Shown here: positions 6,158 through 14,577 of the stretch, piece after piece
Layout of the letters: each line of letters opens with the position of its first letter
Position numbering within the stretch: position 1 is the stretch's first letter
Origin: an uncultured Rivibacter sp.
GTDB taxonomy: Bacteria > Pseudomonadota > Gammaproteobacteria > Burkholderiales > Burkholderiaceae
NCBI GenBank assembly: GCA_946481025.1
Contig: CAMLNA010000047.1
Span: 1-28,113, forward strand
Length of the DNA: 28,113 nucleotides
Reading direction: 5' to 3'
Translations under genes and position numbers: made by a program
The notes under the pieces: model-generated
The model's database searches: none
What the model was told of the DNA's origin: nothing
Seen by the model: only the letters and a program-made list of their open reading frames with translations

Positions 6158-7312
6158 ATGAGCGTCATCACCAACATAGAAGACCTGCGCGTGCTGGCGA
6201 AGAAGCGCGTGCCGCGCATGTTCTACGACTACGCCGACAGCGGCTCCTGGACCGAAAGCACCTACCGGGCGAACGAAAGCGACTTCCGCAAGATCCTGCT
6301 GCGCCAGAAGGTGGCCTGCAACATGGAGGGCCGCACCACGCAGACCACGCTCGCCGGCCAGGCCGCATCGATGCCGGTGGCCATCGCCCCCACGGGCCTC
6401 ACCGGCATGCAGCACGCCGACGGCGAGATCCTCGCCGCCCGTGCCGCCGAGAAGTTCGGCATTCCCTTCACGCTGTCGACCATGAGCATCTGCTCGATCG
6501 AGGACGTGGCCGCGCACACCCAGGCGCCGTTCTGGTTCCAGCTCTACGTGATGCGTGACCGCGACTTCATCCTGCGACTGATCGACCGTGCCAAGGCCGC
6601 GCGCTGCTCGGCACTGATGCTCACGCTCGACCTGCAGATCCTCGGCCAGCGCCACAAGGACCTGAAGAACGGCCTCTCGGCGCCACCCAAGCCGACGCTG
6701 GTCAACATCCTCGACCTGATGACCAAGCCGCGATGGTGCCTGGGCATGCTGGGCACCCGGCGCCGCAGCTTCGGCAACATCGTCGGCCATGCGCAGGGCG
6801 TAGGCGACCTCTCCTCGCTCAGCTCATGGACGGCCGAGCAGTTCGATCCGCGCCTGTCGTGGGCCGACGTCGAATGGATCAAGAAGCGCTGGGGCGGCAA
6901 GCTGATCCTCAAGGGCATCATGGACGTCGAAGACGCCCGCCTGGCCGCCGACAGCGGCGCCGACGCGCTGATCGTGTCCAACCACGGCGGCCGGCAGCTC
7001 GACGGCGCCCCTTCTTCGATAGCCGCGCTGCCGCCCATCGTCGAAGCGGTGGGCAACCGCATCGAGGTGTGGATGGACGGCGGCATCCGCTCCGGCCAGG
7101 ACGTGCTCAAGGCCGTGGCACTGGGCGCGCGCGGCACGCTCATCGGCCGCAGCTTCCTCTACGGGCTGGGTGCCATGGGCGAAGCCGGCGTCACCAGGTG
7201 CCTGGAGATCATCCAGAAGGAGCTCGACCTCACGATGGCCTTCTGCGGTCACACCGACATCCGCAAGGTCGACAGGAGCATTCTGCTGCCGGGCACCTAC
7301 CCGACCGCCTGA
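6158..7312 (+). CDS. lldD: FMN-dependent L-lactate dehydrogenase / alpha-hydroxy-acid oxidase family
   Basis: A 384-residue flavoprotein of the alpha-hydroxy-acid oxidoreductase family, which oxidises L-lactate to pyruvate and passes electrons to the respiratory chain from the inner face of the membrane. The TIM barrel runs from about 5 to 375. The active-site block LIVSNHGGRQLDG places the catalytic base at H276 and the substrate-binding arginine at R279; K252 in LILKGIMD contacts FMN. The N-terminal RVPRMFYDYADSGSWTESTY motif is typical. GAGGGG (6147-6152) precedes the ATG by 5 bases, at the foot of a ten-base-pair hairpin. The upstream GcvA-like LysR gene is a likely regulator. Other 2-hydroxy acids (glycolate, mandelate) are possible substrates, but the sequence looks most like LldD. 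The stop codon is 2 bases from the convergent DUF1304 stop. Confidence 0.93.
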   Translation: MSVITNIEDLRVLAKKRVPRMFYDYADSGSWTESTYRANESDFRKILLRQKVACNMEGRTTQTTLAGQAASMPVAIAPTGLTGMQHADGEILAARAAEKFGIPFTLSTMSICSIEDVAAHTQAPFWFQLYVMRDRDFILRLIDRAKAARCSALMLTLDLQILGQRHKDLKNGLSAPPKPTLVNILDLMTKPRWCLGMLGTRRRSFGNIVGHAQGVGDLSSLSSWTAEQFDPRLSWADVEWIKKRWGGKLILKGIMDVEDARLAADSGADALIVSNHGGRQLDGAPSSIAALPPIVEAVGNRIEVWMDGGIRSGQDVLKAVALGARGTLIGRSFLYGLGAMGEAGVTRCLEIIQKELDLTMAFCGHTDIRKVDRSILLPGTYPTA

Positions 7313-7314
7313 GC

Positions 7315-7320
<6 letters not shown>
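7307..7320. repeat. 14-bp palindrome that encodes both convergent stop codons
   Basis: GCCTGAGCTCAGGC is a perfect palindrome. Its TGA at 7310-7312 ends the lactate dehydrogenase on the plus strand, and the complementary TGA at 7317-7315 ends the DUF1304 gene on the minus strand. It is too compact to be a normal hairpin terminator. Confidence 0.8.
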
Positions 7321-7674
<354 letters not shown>

Positions 7675-7705
7675 TGCAGAACCCCTCTGGCCGCAGCCTT
7701 TTTGA

Positions 7706-7721
7706 GAAACATTGATGTTTC
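7706..7721. promoter_or_regulatory. Perfect 16-bp palindrome, candidate TetR operator
   Basis: GAAACATTGATGTTTC is fully palindromic apart from its TG centre (GAAACAT / ATGTTTC). It lies between the DUF1304 start (7674) and the TetR start (7749), the only intergenic region of that divergent pair, as expected for a site bound by the TetR dimer. A possible promoter for the TetR gene overlaps it: TTGATG (7712-7717), 16 bases, TATCGT (7734-7739). Confidence 0.7.
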
Positions 7722-7748
7722 CTTCCGGTATGCTATCGTTTTTCGAAC

Positions 7749-8438
7749 ATGCCGGCAACGAAAACCCACCGCTCCCCCGCGCCGCTGCCGAAGCTGCCTC
7801 GCGGCGGGCGCCACCCGCTCACTCAGGAAGCGGTCGCCTCCTCGCAGCGCACCCGCATGCTGGGCGCCGTGGCGCAAGCCGTGGCGCAGAAGGGCTACGC
7901 CGCGGCCACGGTGGCCGACGTCATCGCCATCGCCGGCGTATCGCGCCGCACCTTCTACGAGCAGTTTCCCAATATCGAAGACTGCTTCATGGCCGCCTAC
8001 GTGGAAGGCATGCAGAGCCTGCTCGGCGCCATTCGCGAGGCCATGCGCAACGTGCCCGAAGACGACTGGCGGGCGCGCACCCGCGTGGCGATCGAAGCCT
8101 ACCTGCAGGCGCTGGCCAGCCGGCCCGACGCGGCCTGGGCCTTCTCGATCGAGGCGCTGGGGGCCGGGCGCCAGGGGCTGGACCAGCGCGCCTGGGTCCT
8201 GTCGCAGTGGGTGGCGCAATGGCGCGCGCTGTGGGCGCTGCGCCAGCGCAGCGAGCCGGAGCTGGCGCCCATCGCCGACGAGCCGCTGCTCGGGCTCACC
8301 GGCGGGCTGGAAGAGATGGTGCGCGAATGCCTGCGCCGGCGCGGCGCCCGGCACCTTGCACAGCTGGCGCCCGCGGCCACCGATCTCGCCCTGGCGGTGC
8401 TCGAGGGCCACAGCCGGCGCGCCGGGAAGCAGCCTTGA
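7749..8438 (+). CDS. TetR/AcrR-family transcriptional regulator
   Basis: A 229-residue regulator. A basic, proline-rich N-terminal arm (about 1-35) precedes the TetR DNA-binding domain (about 36-82), whose helix-turn-helix reads ATVADVIAIAGVSRRTFYEQFPNIEDCF. The C-terminal domain is alpha-helical and rich in Trp/Ala/Leu. The operator candidate 7706-7721 lies 28 bases upstream, between this gene and the divergent DUF1304 gene. The 74-base gap has little room for a leader, and the ATG at 7749 has no clear ribosome binding site; it may be translated from a very short leader. Confidence 0.9.
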   Translation: MPATKTHRSPAPLPKLPRGGRHPLTQEAVASSQRTRMLGAVAQAVAQKGYAAATVADVIAIAGVSRRTFYEQFPNIEDCFMAAYVEGMQSLLGAIREAMRNVPEDDWRARTRVAIEAYLQALASRPDAAWAFSIEALGAGRQGLDQRAWVLSQWVAQWRALWALRQRSEPELAPIADEPLLGLTGGLEEMVRECLRRRGARHLAQLAPAATDLALAVLEGHSRRAGKQP

Positions 8439-8556
8439 CTTCCGTCAACGCAGAAAACGGCCGCTTACCCGTTCCGGGGGGTGCATTTCACTGACGCCAA
8501 ACTTACACTTCGCATCAGGGTTGCCAGAGGCAGCCTACGGGTGGCAGGAGAGCGTC

Positions 8557-8826
8557 ATGACCCTCAACCAGCTTCGCGATCTCAAGCGTTGGCACGTGTC
8601 GCACCGGCGCGACCATCCGCTCGAATACCAGGTCTTCGACGTCGTGCTGACGCTGTGGCTGCTGGGCTGGGTGGGAGCGGTCCCGGCGCTTCTGCTGCAG
8701 CAGGCCGCCCTGCTGCCTCTGTGCCTGCTGGGCTCGCTGGCCCCGGAGGTCTACCGCTGGCTGCGGGTGCGGCTGCACCGCAGCGCCCGCCTGCGGTGCG
8801 ACTGGCTGGGCGCCCTGTCCGCCTGA
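8557..8826 (+). CDS. Small membrane protein (89 aa), unknown function
   Basis: ATG at 8557 with AGGAG (8546-8550) six bases upstream. The N-terminal 28 residues are charged and histidine-rich (LRDLKRWHVSHRRDHPLEYQ). Two hydrophobic stretches follow, about 29-46 (VVLTLWLLGWVGAVPALL) and 48-61 (QQAALLPLCLLGSL), then an arginine-rich tail (RWLRVRLHRSARLRC). The two-helix hairpin with basic ends on both sides suggests an inner-membrane protein with both termini in the cytoplasm. It is separated from the TetR gene by 118 bases in which I see nothing firm. It stops just before a strong hairpin. I do not recognise a family. Confidence 0.7.
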   Translation: MTLNQLRDLKRWHVSHRRDHPLEYQVFDVVLTLWLLGWVGAVPALLLQQAALLPLCLLGSLAPEVYRWLRVRLHRSARLRCDWLGALSA

Positions 8827-8830
8827 GATC

Positions 8831-8850
8831 CGCCCGCCTTCAGGCGGGCG
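8831..8850. terminator. Bidirectional hairpin between convergent genes
   Basis: CGCCCGCC and GGCGGGCG form a perfect eight-base-pair GC stem with a TTCA loop. It sits between the stop of the 89-residue gene (8826) and the stop of the minus-strand ZIP gene (8851). No T run is present on either side, which is common for GC-rich Burkholderiales terminators. Confidence 0.65.
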
Positions 8851-9636
8851 TCAATGGCCGTGCCCCCCCGTGGCCACCAGCGTGATGGCCAGCAACCCGG
8901 CCGCGAGCCAGGCGATCTGCACCGCGGTTTCCTTGAACGACAGGCGTCGCTGCAACTGCGGGATGAGGTCGGCCACGGCCACGTAGATGAAGCTGCTGGC
9001 CGCGATCACCAGCAGGTAGGGGAAAAGCGACTCCCATGGACCCACGATGAAGTAGCCCAGCACGCCGCCCAGCACCCCGGCCAGGCCCGAAAGCGCGTTC
9101 CATGCGAGCGCCTTGGCGCGCGTGAAGCCGGCGTTGACCAGCACGATGTAGTCGCCCACCTCCTGCGGAATCTCGTGCGCGATCACGGCCACCGCGGTCG
9201 CGACGCCCAGCCGCACGTCGGTGAGGAAGGCGGCGGCGATGATCACGCCGTCGCAGAAGTTGTGGATGCTGTCGCCCAGCAGCACGCTCCATCCGCCGCG
9301 GCCGGCCTGCTCGGCATCGAAGCCATGGTGATGGTGGTGGTGCGGATCGTCGCCTTCGTGGTGGTGGCTGTGGCGGTAGAGCTCGGCCTTCTCCAGGAGG
9401 AAGAAGAACAGCAGGCCCGCCAGCAGCGTGACGAACAGCGCATGCGTGTCCGCCCTGCCTCCCTCGAACGCCTCGGGGAGCACGTTGAGAAGCGCCGTGC
9501 CCAGCAGCACGCCGGCCGACAGGCTGACCAGGTGCTGTACCAGCTTGCTGAGCACGGTGACCGTGAGGCTCGCCGCGATCACGACTGAAAGCACGCCGCC
9601 GGCAAACGTGGCCAGCACGATGTAGAGCAGGGTCAT
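8851..9636 (-). CDS. ZIP-family divalent metal transporter
   Basis: A 261-residue inner-membrane transporter of the ZIP family, which moves zinc or related divalent metals into the cytoplasm. About eight hydrophobic helices are visible. The metal path is marked by HNFCDG (H125, N126, D129) in helix 4 and HEIPQE (H154, E155, E159) in helix 5, the conserved ZIP binuclear-site residues. Between helices 3 and 4 there is a histidine-rich loop (about 89-104, 10 His), expected to collect metal or sense cytoplasmic metal. The gene is divergent from ppx with 140 bases between the starts; I looked for a Zur-type operator there and found none convincing. Zinc is the best guess for substrate; iron or manganese are possible. 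Confidence 0.93.
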   Translation of the reverse strand: MTLLYIVLATFAGGVLSVVIAASLTVTVLSKLVQHLVSLSAGVLLGTALLNVLPEAFEGGRADTHALFVTLLAGLLFFFLLEKAELYRHSHHHEGDDPHHHHHHGFDAEQAGRGGWSVLLGDSIHNFCDGVIIAAAFLTDVRLGVATAVAVIAHEIPQEVGDYIVLVNAGFTRAKALAWNALSGLAGVLGGVLGYFIVGPWESLFPYLLVIAASSFIYVAVADLIPQLQRRLSFKETAVQIAWLAAGLLAITLVATGGHGH

Positions 9637-9776
9637 CGAAAGAGTCCCGGGCCAAAGAAAAAACCGCGCCTCTGTTGGTTCCTAGGGGCACGGCTGCTGC
9701 AACGTCGATGTTATCAACCGTGTCAAGCGCAAGCGCCGCCCGCGGTTTCGACATCAAATGCACCGACAATCCGCGC

Positions 9777-11327
9777 ATGGAATTCACGGTCGATCCCCTG
9801 CGCGCCGCAGCCTCCCTCGAAGCCCCCTCGCGCTGGCCCGGCCTGCTGGCCGCCATCGACATGGGCTCCAACAGCTTCCGCCTCGAGATCGCCGAGCTGC
9901 CCCGCGGTGGCCGCTACAAGCGCATCGACTACCTCAAGGAAACCGTGCGCCTGGGCGGCGGGCTCGACGAAAACGGCTTGCTCACCCCCGAGGCCGTGCG
10001 TCGCGGGCTCGCCTGCCTGGACCGTTTCGCGCACCGCCTGAAAGGATTCGCCCCGCATCAGGTGCGCGCCGTGGCCACCCAGACGCTGCGCGAGGCGAAG
10101 AACCGCGACGCCTTCCTGCTGCAGGCGCGCACCGTGCTCGGCTACCCGATCGAAGTGATCTCCGGTCGCGAGGAAGCCCGCCTCATCTATGCCGGGGTGG
10201 CGCGGCTGCAGCCCTCGGACAAGCCCCGGCTCGTGGTGGACATCGGCGGGCGATCCACCGAGATGATCCTCGGCCAGGGCCGGCATCCGACCCGCGCCGA
10301 GTCGTTCCAGGTCGGCAGCGTGAGCCTGTCGCTCAAGTACTTCGGCGACGGCCGCTTCACCGAGGCCGCCTTCCGGTCCGCGCAAGTGGCGGCCGGCGCC
10401 GAGCTCGAAGAAGCGCTCGAACTGTTCGCCCGCGAACATTGGACCGAAGCGCTGGGTTCGTCCGGCACCGTGGGGGCAGTGTCACAGCTGCTGGTGACCA
10501 ACGGCATCAGCAAGGACGGCAGCATCACGCCCGACGGATTGCGCTGGTGCATGGAGCAGTGCCTTGCCGCGGGCCACCAGGACGACATCCTGCTGCCCGG
10601 CTTGAAGCCCGAGCGGCGCGCGGTGCTCGGGGGCGGCCTTTCCATCCTGTACACGCTGGCGGTCCACTTCGGCATCGATCGCCTGCTGCCCACGCGCGGC
10701 GCCCTGCGGCAAGGCGTGATCTTCGACCTGGACGAACGGCTCGACGCAGCCCGCAGCGCGCGCCACAAGGACATGCGCGACGCGTCGGTGCGGGAGCTGC
10801 AGCGCCGTTTCGGGGTCGACGAGACCCAGGCCCAACGCGTGCAGGCGCTCGCGCTTCAGCTGTATGCCGACGCCTGGCCAGACGCCGATCTGGAATCGGT
10901 GCGCGAGCTGGGCTGGTCTGCGGCGCTGCATGAGATCGGCATGATGGTGTCGCACCATGACCACCACCGCCACAGCGCCTACCTGCTTGCGCATGTGGAC
11001 GCACCGGGCTTTTCGCAGAGCCAGCAGCGCCGCCTGGGCGAGCTGGTCCTGGGCCAGCGCGGCGGCCTGCGCAAGCTGGAGGCGGCGTTCACCCAGGAAG
11101 CCATGGTCTGGCAAGTGATGTGCCTGCGGCTGGCCAGCATCCTGTGCCATGCACGCAGCGAAGTGCCGAACGGCGTGGCACGCCTCGATCGCACCGGCCG
11201 CAGTGCGCTGCTGCGGCTGCAGGCGTCCTGGGCCGAGGCTCATCCGCGCACCTTGCACCTGCTCACCGAGGAAGTGGACACCTGGAGCCGCAGCGGCGCG
11301 TTGCGGCTGGCGCTGCAGGCGCGCTGA
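9777..11327 (+). CDS. ppx: Exopolyphosphatase (Ppx/GppA family)
   Basis: A 516-residue enzyme that removes terminal phosphate from polyphosphate. The ASKHA ATPase-type fold shows its first phosphate loop at AAIDMGSNSFRLEI (D28-S33), the catalytic region near EVISGREEARLIYAGV, and the second loop VVDIGGRSTEMILG. The C-terminal part (from about 330) carries an HD-like helical domain with HEIGMMVSHHDHHRHSAYLL, as in long Ppx proteins. The ATG at 9777 is preferred because the family motif then starts at a normal distance; upstream in-frame codons from 9675 are unlikely to be translated. It is opposite in strand to ppk (12502-14568) and about 1.2 kb away, a common Burkholderiales arrangement. GppA (pppGpp hydrolysis) is the alternative activity. 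Confidence 0.94.
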   Translation: MEFTVDPLRAAASLEAPSRWPGLLAAIDMGSNSFRLEIAELPRGGRYKRIDYLKETVRLGGGLDENGLLTPEAVRRGLACLDRFAHRLKGFAPHQVRAVATQTLREAKNRDAFLLQARTVLGYPIEVISGREEARLIYAGVARLQPSDKPRLVVDIGGRSTEMILGQGRHPTRAESFQVGSVSLSLKYFGDGRFTEAAFRSAQVAAGAELEEALELFAREHWTEALGSSGTVGAVSQLLVTNGISKDGSITPDGLRWCMEQCLAAGHQDDILLPGLKPERRAVLGGGLSILYTLAVHFGIDRLLPTRGALRQGVIFDLDERLDAARSARHKDMRDASVRELQRRFGVDETQAQRVQALALQLYADAWPDADLESVRELGWSAALHEIGMMVSHHDHHRHSAYLLAHVDAPGFSQSQQRRLGELVLGQRGGLRKLEAAFTQEAMVWQVMCLRLASILCHARSEVPNGVARLDRTGRSALLRLQASWAEAHPRTLHLLTEEVDTWSRSGALRLALQAR

Positions 11328-11399
11328 GCGCTGTAGGCAGATGCCGACGGCGGCGCGGGCATTGCGCCTGTAGCGGCGCTTTGAAGCGCGCGCGAATCT

Positions 11400-11430
11400 T
11401 GTGTGGCAGCGAATGCTGCCCAACCCCACA
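11400..11430 (+). other. Hairpin before the hemerythrin gene ribosome binding site
   Basis: GGCAGC (11405-11410) pairs with GCTGCC (11415-11420) around a GAAT loop, with possible outer pairs TGTG (11400-11403) and CACA (11427-11430). It ends at the AGGAG (11430-11434) of the next gene. It may influence translation or be incidental. Confidence 0.35.
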
Positions 11431-11440
11431 GGAGTCGCAC

Positions 11441-12007
11441 ATGGCCCAGAGCAAGAACCCCGCGTCGCAGGACGCCATCGCCCTGCTGAAGGCCGACCAC
11501 GCGCAGGTCGACAAGCTGTTCAAGCAGTACGACAAGCTGGCTGAAGAAGGCAGCGCCGAAGAGAAGAGCGCGCTGGCCCAGCAGATCTGCACCGAACTCA
11601 CGGTGCACACCCAGATCGAGGAAGAGATCTTCTACACCGCCGCGCGCGAAGCGATGGACGAGCAGGACCTGCTCGACGAAGCCGAGGTGGAACATGCGAG
11701 CGCCAAGGAGCTCATCGCGCAGATCTCCGGCATGCAGCCCGACGAGCCGCTGTTCGACGCCAAGGTGAAGGTGCTCGGCGAATACGTCCGGCACCACGTG
11801 AAGGAAGAGCAGGACGAGCTGTTCCCGAAGGTGAAGAAGACCGACCTCGATCTCGACGCCCTGGGCGAACAGCTGGCCGAGCGGAAGCAGCAGCTGATGG
11901 GCGAGTACGGCGAGATGCTGGAAGGCGACCCCGGTCTGGCCTCACGGCAGCAGAAGGGGGCGGGCAGCAGCACGGCCCGGCGCGCACCCTCGCAATCGCG
12001 TCACTGA
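11441..12007 (+). CDS. Hemerythrin-domain (HHE) protein
   Basis: A 188-residue protein with a four-helix HHE domain at about 10-130. Candidate di-iron ligands are H20 (LLKADHAQ), H56 and E60 (TVHTQIEEEIFY), H85 (EVEHASAKEL) and H118/H119 with E122-E126 (YVRHHVKEEQDELFP). Such proteins bind oxygen, store iron or help repair iron-sulfur clusters in other bacteria; which applies here is unknown. The acidic C-terminal half is followed by a basic, Ser/Gln-rich tail (about 165-188). AGGAG (11430-11434) gives a firm start. It lies 113 bases after ppx on the same strand and is convergent with sixA 16 bases away. Confidence 0.92.
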   Translation: MAQSKNPASQDAIALLKADHAQVDKLFKQYDKLAEEGSAEEKSALAQQICTELTVHTQIEEEIFYTAAREAMDEQDLLDEAEVEHASAKELIAQISGMQPDEPLFDAKVKVLGEYVRHHVKEEQDELFPKVKKTDLDLDALGEQLAERKQQLMGEYGEMLEGDPGLASRQQKGAGSSTARRAPSQSRH

Positions 12008-12018
12008 GCGGTGGCGGT

Positions 12019-12041
12019 GGGCCCTACAGCAGGTCGGGCCC
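12019..12041. terminator. Weak hairpin at the hemerythrin/sixA convergence
   Basis: Two GGGCCC blocks (12019-12024 and 12036-12041) can pair with an 11-base loop. The hairpin overlaps the sixA stop codon. It has no T run and is weakly supported. Confidence 0.3.
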
Positions 12042-12485
12042 CTGCACCGCCTGCAACACGACCTGCGGCGCGTCGCCGCGCATGCGGTGACGCAGCCACC
12101 AGACCGCGCTTTTCTTGATGGGCCAATAGATCTCGCTGCCCGTCATCACCCGGCCCGCGGCCAGGCCGAGGGTCGGCTGGTGGCCCACCACCAGCACCGG
12201 CTCGGTGGCGTCGGGCCAGCGGGCGGCCTTCAACAGCGCCTCGACGCCGCCATCGGGCGCCAGCGTGGCCACGGTCTTGAAGGGCCGCTCCAACGCCTGC
12301 GCGGTCTGCTGCGCGCGCAGCGCCGGGCTCACCAGGATGCGGGTCGATTCGGCGAGCCGCTGGTTCAGCCACTCGGCCATGCGCTGCGCCTGGCGCTCGC
12401 CCTTGGTGGTGAGCGCGCGATCGAGGTCGCTCTGCCCTTCGCGGATCACGTGGGCTTCTGCATGGCGCCACAGGATCAGATCCAC
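12024..12485 (-). CDS. sixA: Phosphohistidine phosphatase, SixA family
   Basis: A 153-residue histidine phosphatase. The catalytic RHA motif is at R7-H8, a second conserved arginine at R57 (SPALRAQQT) and the second histidine at H102 (VVGHQP). SixA in E. coli removes phosphate from histidine of signalling and phosphotransfer proteins. The start codon is GTG (12485-12483) with AAGGAG (12498-12493) seven bases upstream. The ribosome binding site lies directly after the ppk stop codon, and the 16-base gap makes this the last gene of the plcP-GT-ppk-sixA unit. Its presence next to ppk is common in this order and suggests a role in polyphosphate or phosphate signalling, which is inference. Confidence 0.9.
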   Translation of the reverse strand: MDLILWRHAEAHVIREGQSDLDRALTTKGERQAQRMAEWLNQRLAESTRILVSPALRAQQTAQALERPFKTVATLAPDGGVEALLKAARWPDATEPVLVVGHQPTLGLAAGRVMTGSEIYWPIKKSAVWWLRHRMRGDAPQVVLQAVQGPDLL

Positions 12486-12501
12486 GAGCGGGCTCCTTCC
12501 T

Positions 12502-14568
12502 TCAGCCGCTGAAGCGCACCATCAGCGCGTGCTGGGCGCTCACCCCTTGAGTGCCTACGCGCAGGTAGCTGCCGTCGGACTGCTGCAGCCAGGCGTCGCG
12601 CCCATCGTGCAGGTAGGGTACGAGGCACTCGTCGATGACGCGTTGCCGCAGGGCAGCATCGCGTACCGGCCATGCAATCTCGATGCGCCGGAACATGTTG
12701 CGGCTCATCCAGTCGGCGCTCGAGAGGTACAGCGCCTCATCGTCCTCGCCGGTTCCCCACCGGAAGTACATGATGCGCGAATGCTCGAGGAAGCGGCCGA
12801 TCACCGACCGCACGCGGACCCGTTCCGTGAGGCCCTTCACCGAAGGCGGCAGCATGCAGGCGCCGCGCACGATGAGGTCCACATCGGCGCCCGCCTGGGC
12901 CGCCGCCACCAGCGCCTTGATGAGCACCTCGTCGGTGAGCGCATTGAGCTTGGCGACGATGCGCGCTGGCTTGCCGGCCCGGGCTGCCTGCTCCACCCGT
13001 TCGATGAAGGCGCACATCTGGCGGTGCAGGCTGAACGGCGCCAACAGCAGCTGCCGCGGTGCACGGTGCTTGGTGAGGCTTGCCAGCTGCTGGAACACCG
13101 TGTCGGCGTCGGCCGTGAGCTCGGCGTCGGCGCTCAGGTAGCCCACGTCGGTGTAGAACAGCGCGGTCTTGGGGTTGTAGTTGCCGGTGGACAAATGCAC
13201 GTACCGTCGCAGGCGCCCTTCTTCGCGTCGCGTGATGAGCAGCAGCTTGGCATGCGTCTTCAGCCCGACGATGCCGTACACCACCTGGGCGCCCACCGCT
13301 TCCAGCCGCTCGGCCCAGTTGATGTTGGCCTCTTCGTCGAAGCGCGCCTTGAGTTCCACCACGGCCATCACCTCCTTGCCGCGGCGGGCGGCCTCGAGCA
13401 GGAGGTCCATCAGCACGGACTCGCTGCCGGTTCGGTAGATGGTCTGCTTGATGGCCAGCACCTCCGGGTCGGCCACCGCCTCGCGCAGCAGCTGGACCAC
13501 GGGGTCGAAGCTCTCGAACGGATGGTGCAGCAGCACGTCGCCGCGGCGCAGCCGCTCGAACATCGACATGCCCTCGCGCGGGAGGCTCTGCGGCCATGCC
13601 GGCTCGTACGGCGTGAAACGCAGCTGCGGCGCCTCGGCCTGGTCGATCAACTGGTTCAGCCGCACCAGGTTGACCGGCCCGTTGACGCGGTACAAGGCGG
13701 CCTGCGGCAGACCGAACTGCTGCAGCAGGAACTCGCTCAGCTCGCTCGGGCAGGTGTTCACCACTTCCAGGCGGATGGCCTGGCCGAAGTGCCGGGTCGA
13801 CAGAGAAGAGCGCAGCGCCTGGCGCAGGTTGGTCACGTCCTCCTCGTCGACGTCGAGGTCGGAGTCACGCGTGACGCGGAACTGCGAGAACGCCTCGACG
13901 CTGCGCCCCGGGAACAGCTCGTCGAGGTGGGCGCGGATCACGCTGGACAGCAGCACGAAGGCCTGCGCGCCCGGTGCCACCAGCTTCTCGGGCAGGCGGA
14001 TGACCCGCGGCAACACCCGCGGCACCTTGACGATGGCGATGGAGTTGTCGCGGCCGAAGGCGTCTCGACCGCCCAGCTTGGCGATGAAGTTCAGCGACTT
14101 GTTGGCCACGAGCGGGAACGGATGAGCAGGATCCAGCCCCAGCGGCACCAGCAATGGCCGTACCTGTTTCTGGAAGAACTGGTCGACCCAGCGGCGCTGC
14201 GCCTCGTCGCGCTCGGCATGGTTCAGGATGCAGATGCCTTCGCGCTTGAGCGCCGGCATCACTTCGTCGTTGAAGGTGGCGTACTGGTCGTCGATGAGCT
14301 GGTGCGCCTCGGCGGCCACTTCGGCCAGCTCGCGGGAGGTGATGGCCGACGTGGGCAGCCGGGAGGCTTCCAGGTAGTCGGCAAAACGCACCTCGAAGAA
14401 CTCGTCGAGGTTCGACGACACGATGCAGATGTAGCGCAGCCGCTCCAGCAGTGGCACGTCTTCGCGCCTGGCCTGCGCCAGCACCCGGCGGTTGAATTCC
14501 AGGATCGCTCGCTCGCGATTGAGCAAGGTCAGGCCGGCCACGGCCGGGGCTTTCACTTCAGCGTCCAT
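12502..14568 (-). CDS. ppk: Polyphosphate kinase 1
   Basis: A 688-residue enzyme that makes polyphosphate reversibly from ATP. The N-terminal domain (about 17-120) begins with LLNRERAILEFNRRVLAQA. The phosphorylated histidine is H439 (GLKTHAKLLLITRREE), equivalent to E. coli H435; the second catalytic histidine is H596 (GRFLEHSRIMYF), equivalent to H592. Conserved segments DVLLHHPFESF and STGNYNPKTALFYTDVGYL are present. The ATG at 14568 follows the glycosyltransferase stop by only 9 bases and has no evident ribosome binding site, so translational coupling is likely. sixA follows after 16 bases. Membership in a unit with lipid-remodelling genes implies phosphate-dependent control; a Pho-box-like site is found before the first gene of the unit. 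Confidence 0.97.
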   Translation of the reverse strand: MDAEVKAPAVAGLTLLNRERAILEFNRRVLAQARREDVPLLERLRYICIVSSNLDEFFEVRFADYLEASRLPTSAITSRELAEVAAEAHQLIDDQYATFNDEVMPALKREGICILNHAERDEAQRRWVDQFFQKQVRPLLVPLGLDPAHPFPLVANKSLNFIAKLGGRDAFGRDNSIAIVKVPRVLPRVIRLPEKLVAPGAQAFVLLSSVIRAHLDELFPGRSVEAFSQFRVTRDSDLDVDEEDVTNLRQALRSSLSTRHFGQAIRLEVVNTCPSELSEFLLQQFGLPQAALYRVNGPVNLVRLNQLIDQAEAPQLRFTPYEPAWPQSLPREGMSMFERLRRGDVLLHHPFESFDPVVQLLREAVADPEVLAIKQTIYRTGSESVLMDLLLEAARRGKEVMAVVELKARFDEEANINWAERLEAVGAQVVYGIVGLKTHAKLLLITRREEGRLRRYVHLSTGNYNPKTALFYTDVGYLSADAELTADADTVFQQLASLTKHRAPRQLLLAPFSLHRQMCAFIERVEQAARAGKPARIVAKLNALTDEVLIKALVAAAQAGADVDLIVRGACMLPPSVKGLTERVRVRSVIGRFLEHSRIMYFRWGTGEDDEALYLSSADWMSRNMFRRIEIAWPVRDAALRQRVIDECLVPYLHDGRDAWLQQSDGSYLRVGTQGVSAQHALMVRFSG

Positions 14569-14577
14569 GAATTCAGT

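Noticed and set aside
4796..6790. 664-codon minus-strand frame across the LysR and lldD genes
   Set aside because: It spans two well-supported genes and an intergenic region and has no recognisable domain.
9637..9776. Zur operator between the ZIP gene and ppx
   Set aside because: GTTATCAAC has only three-base arms and lacks the longer Zur palindrome.
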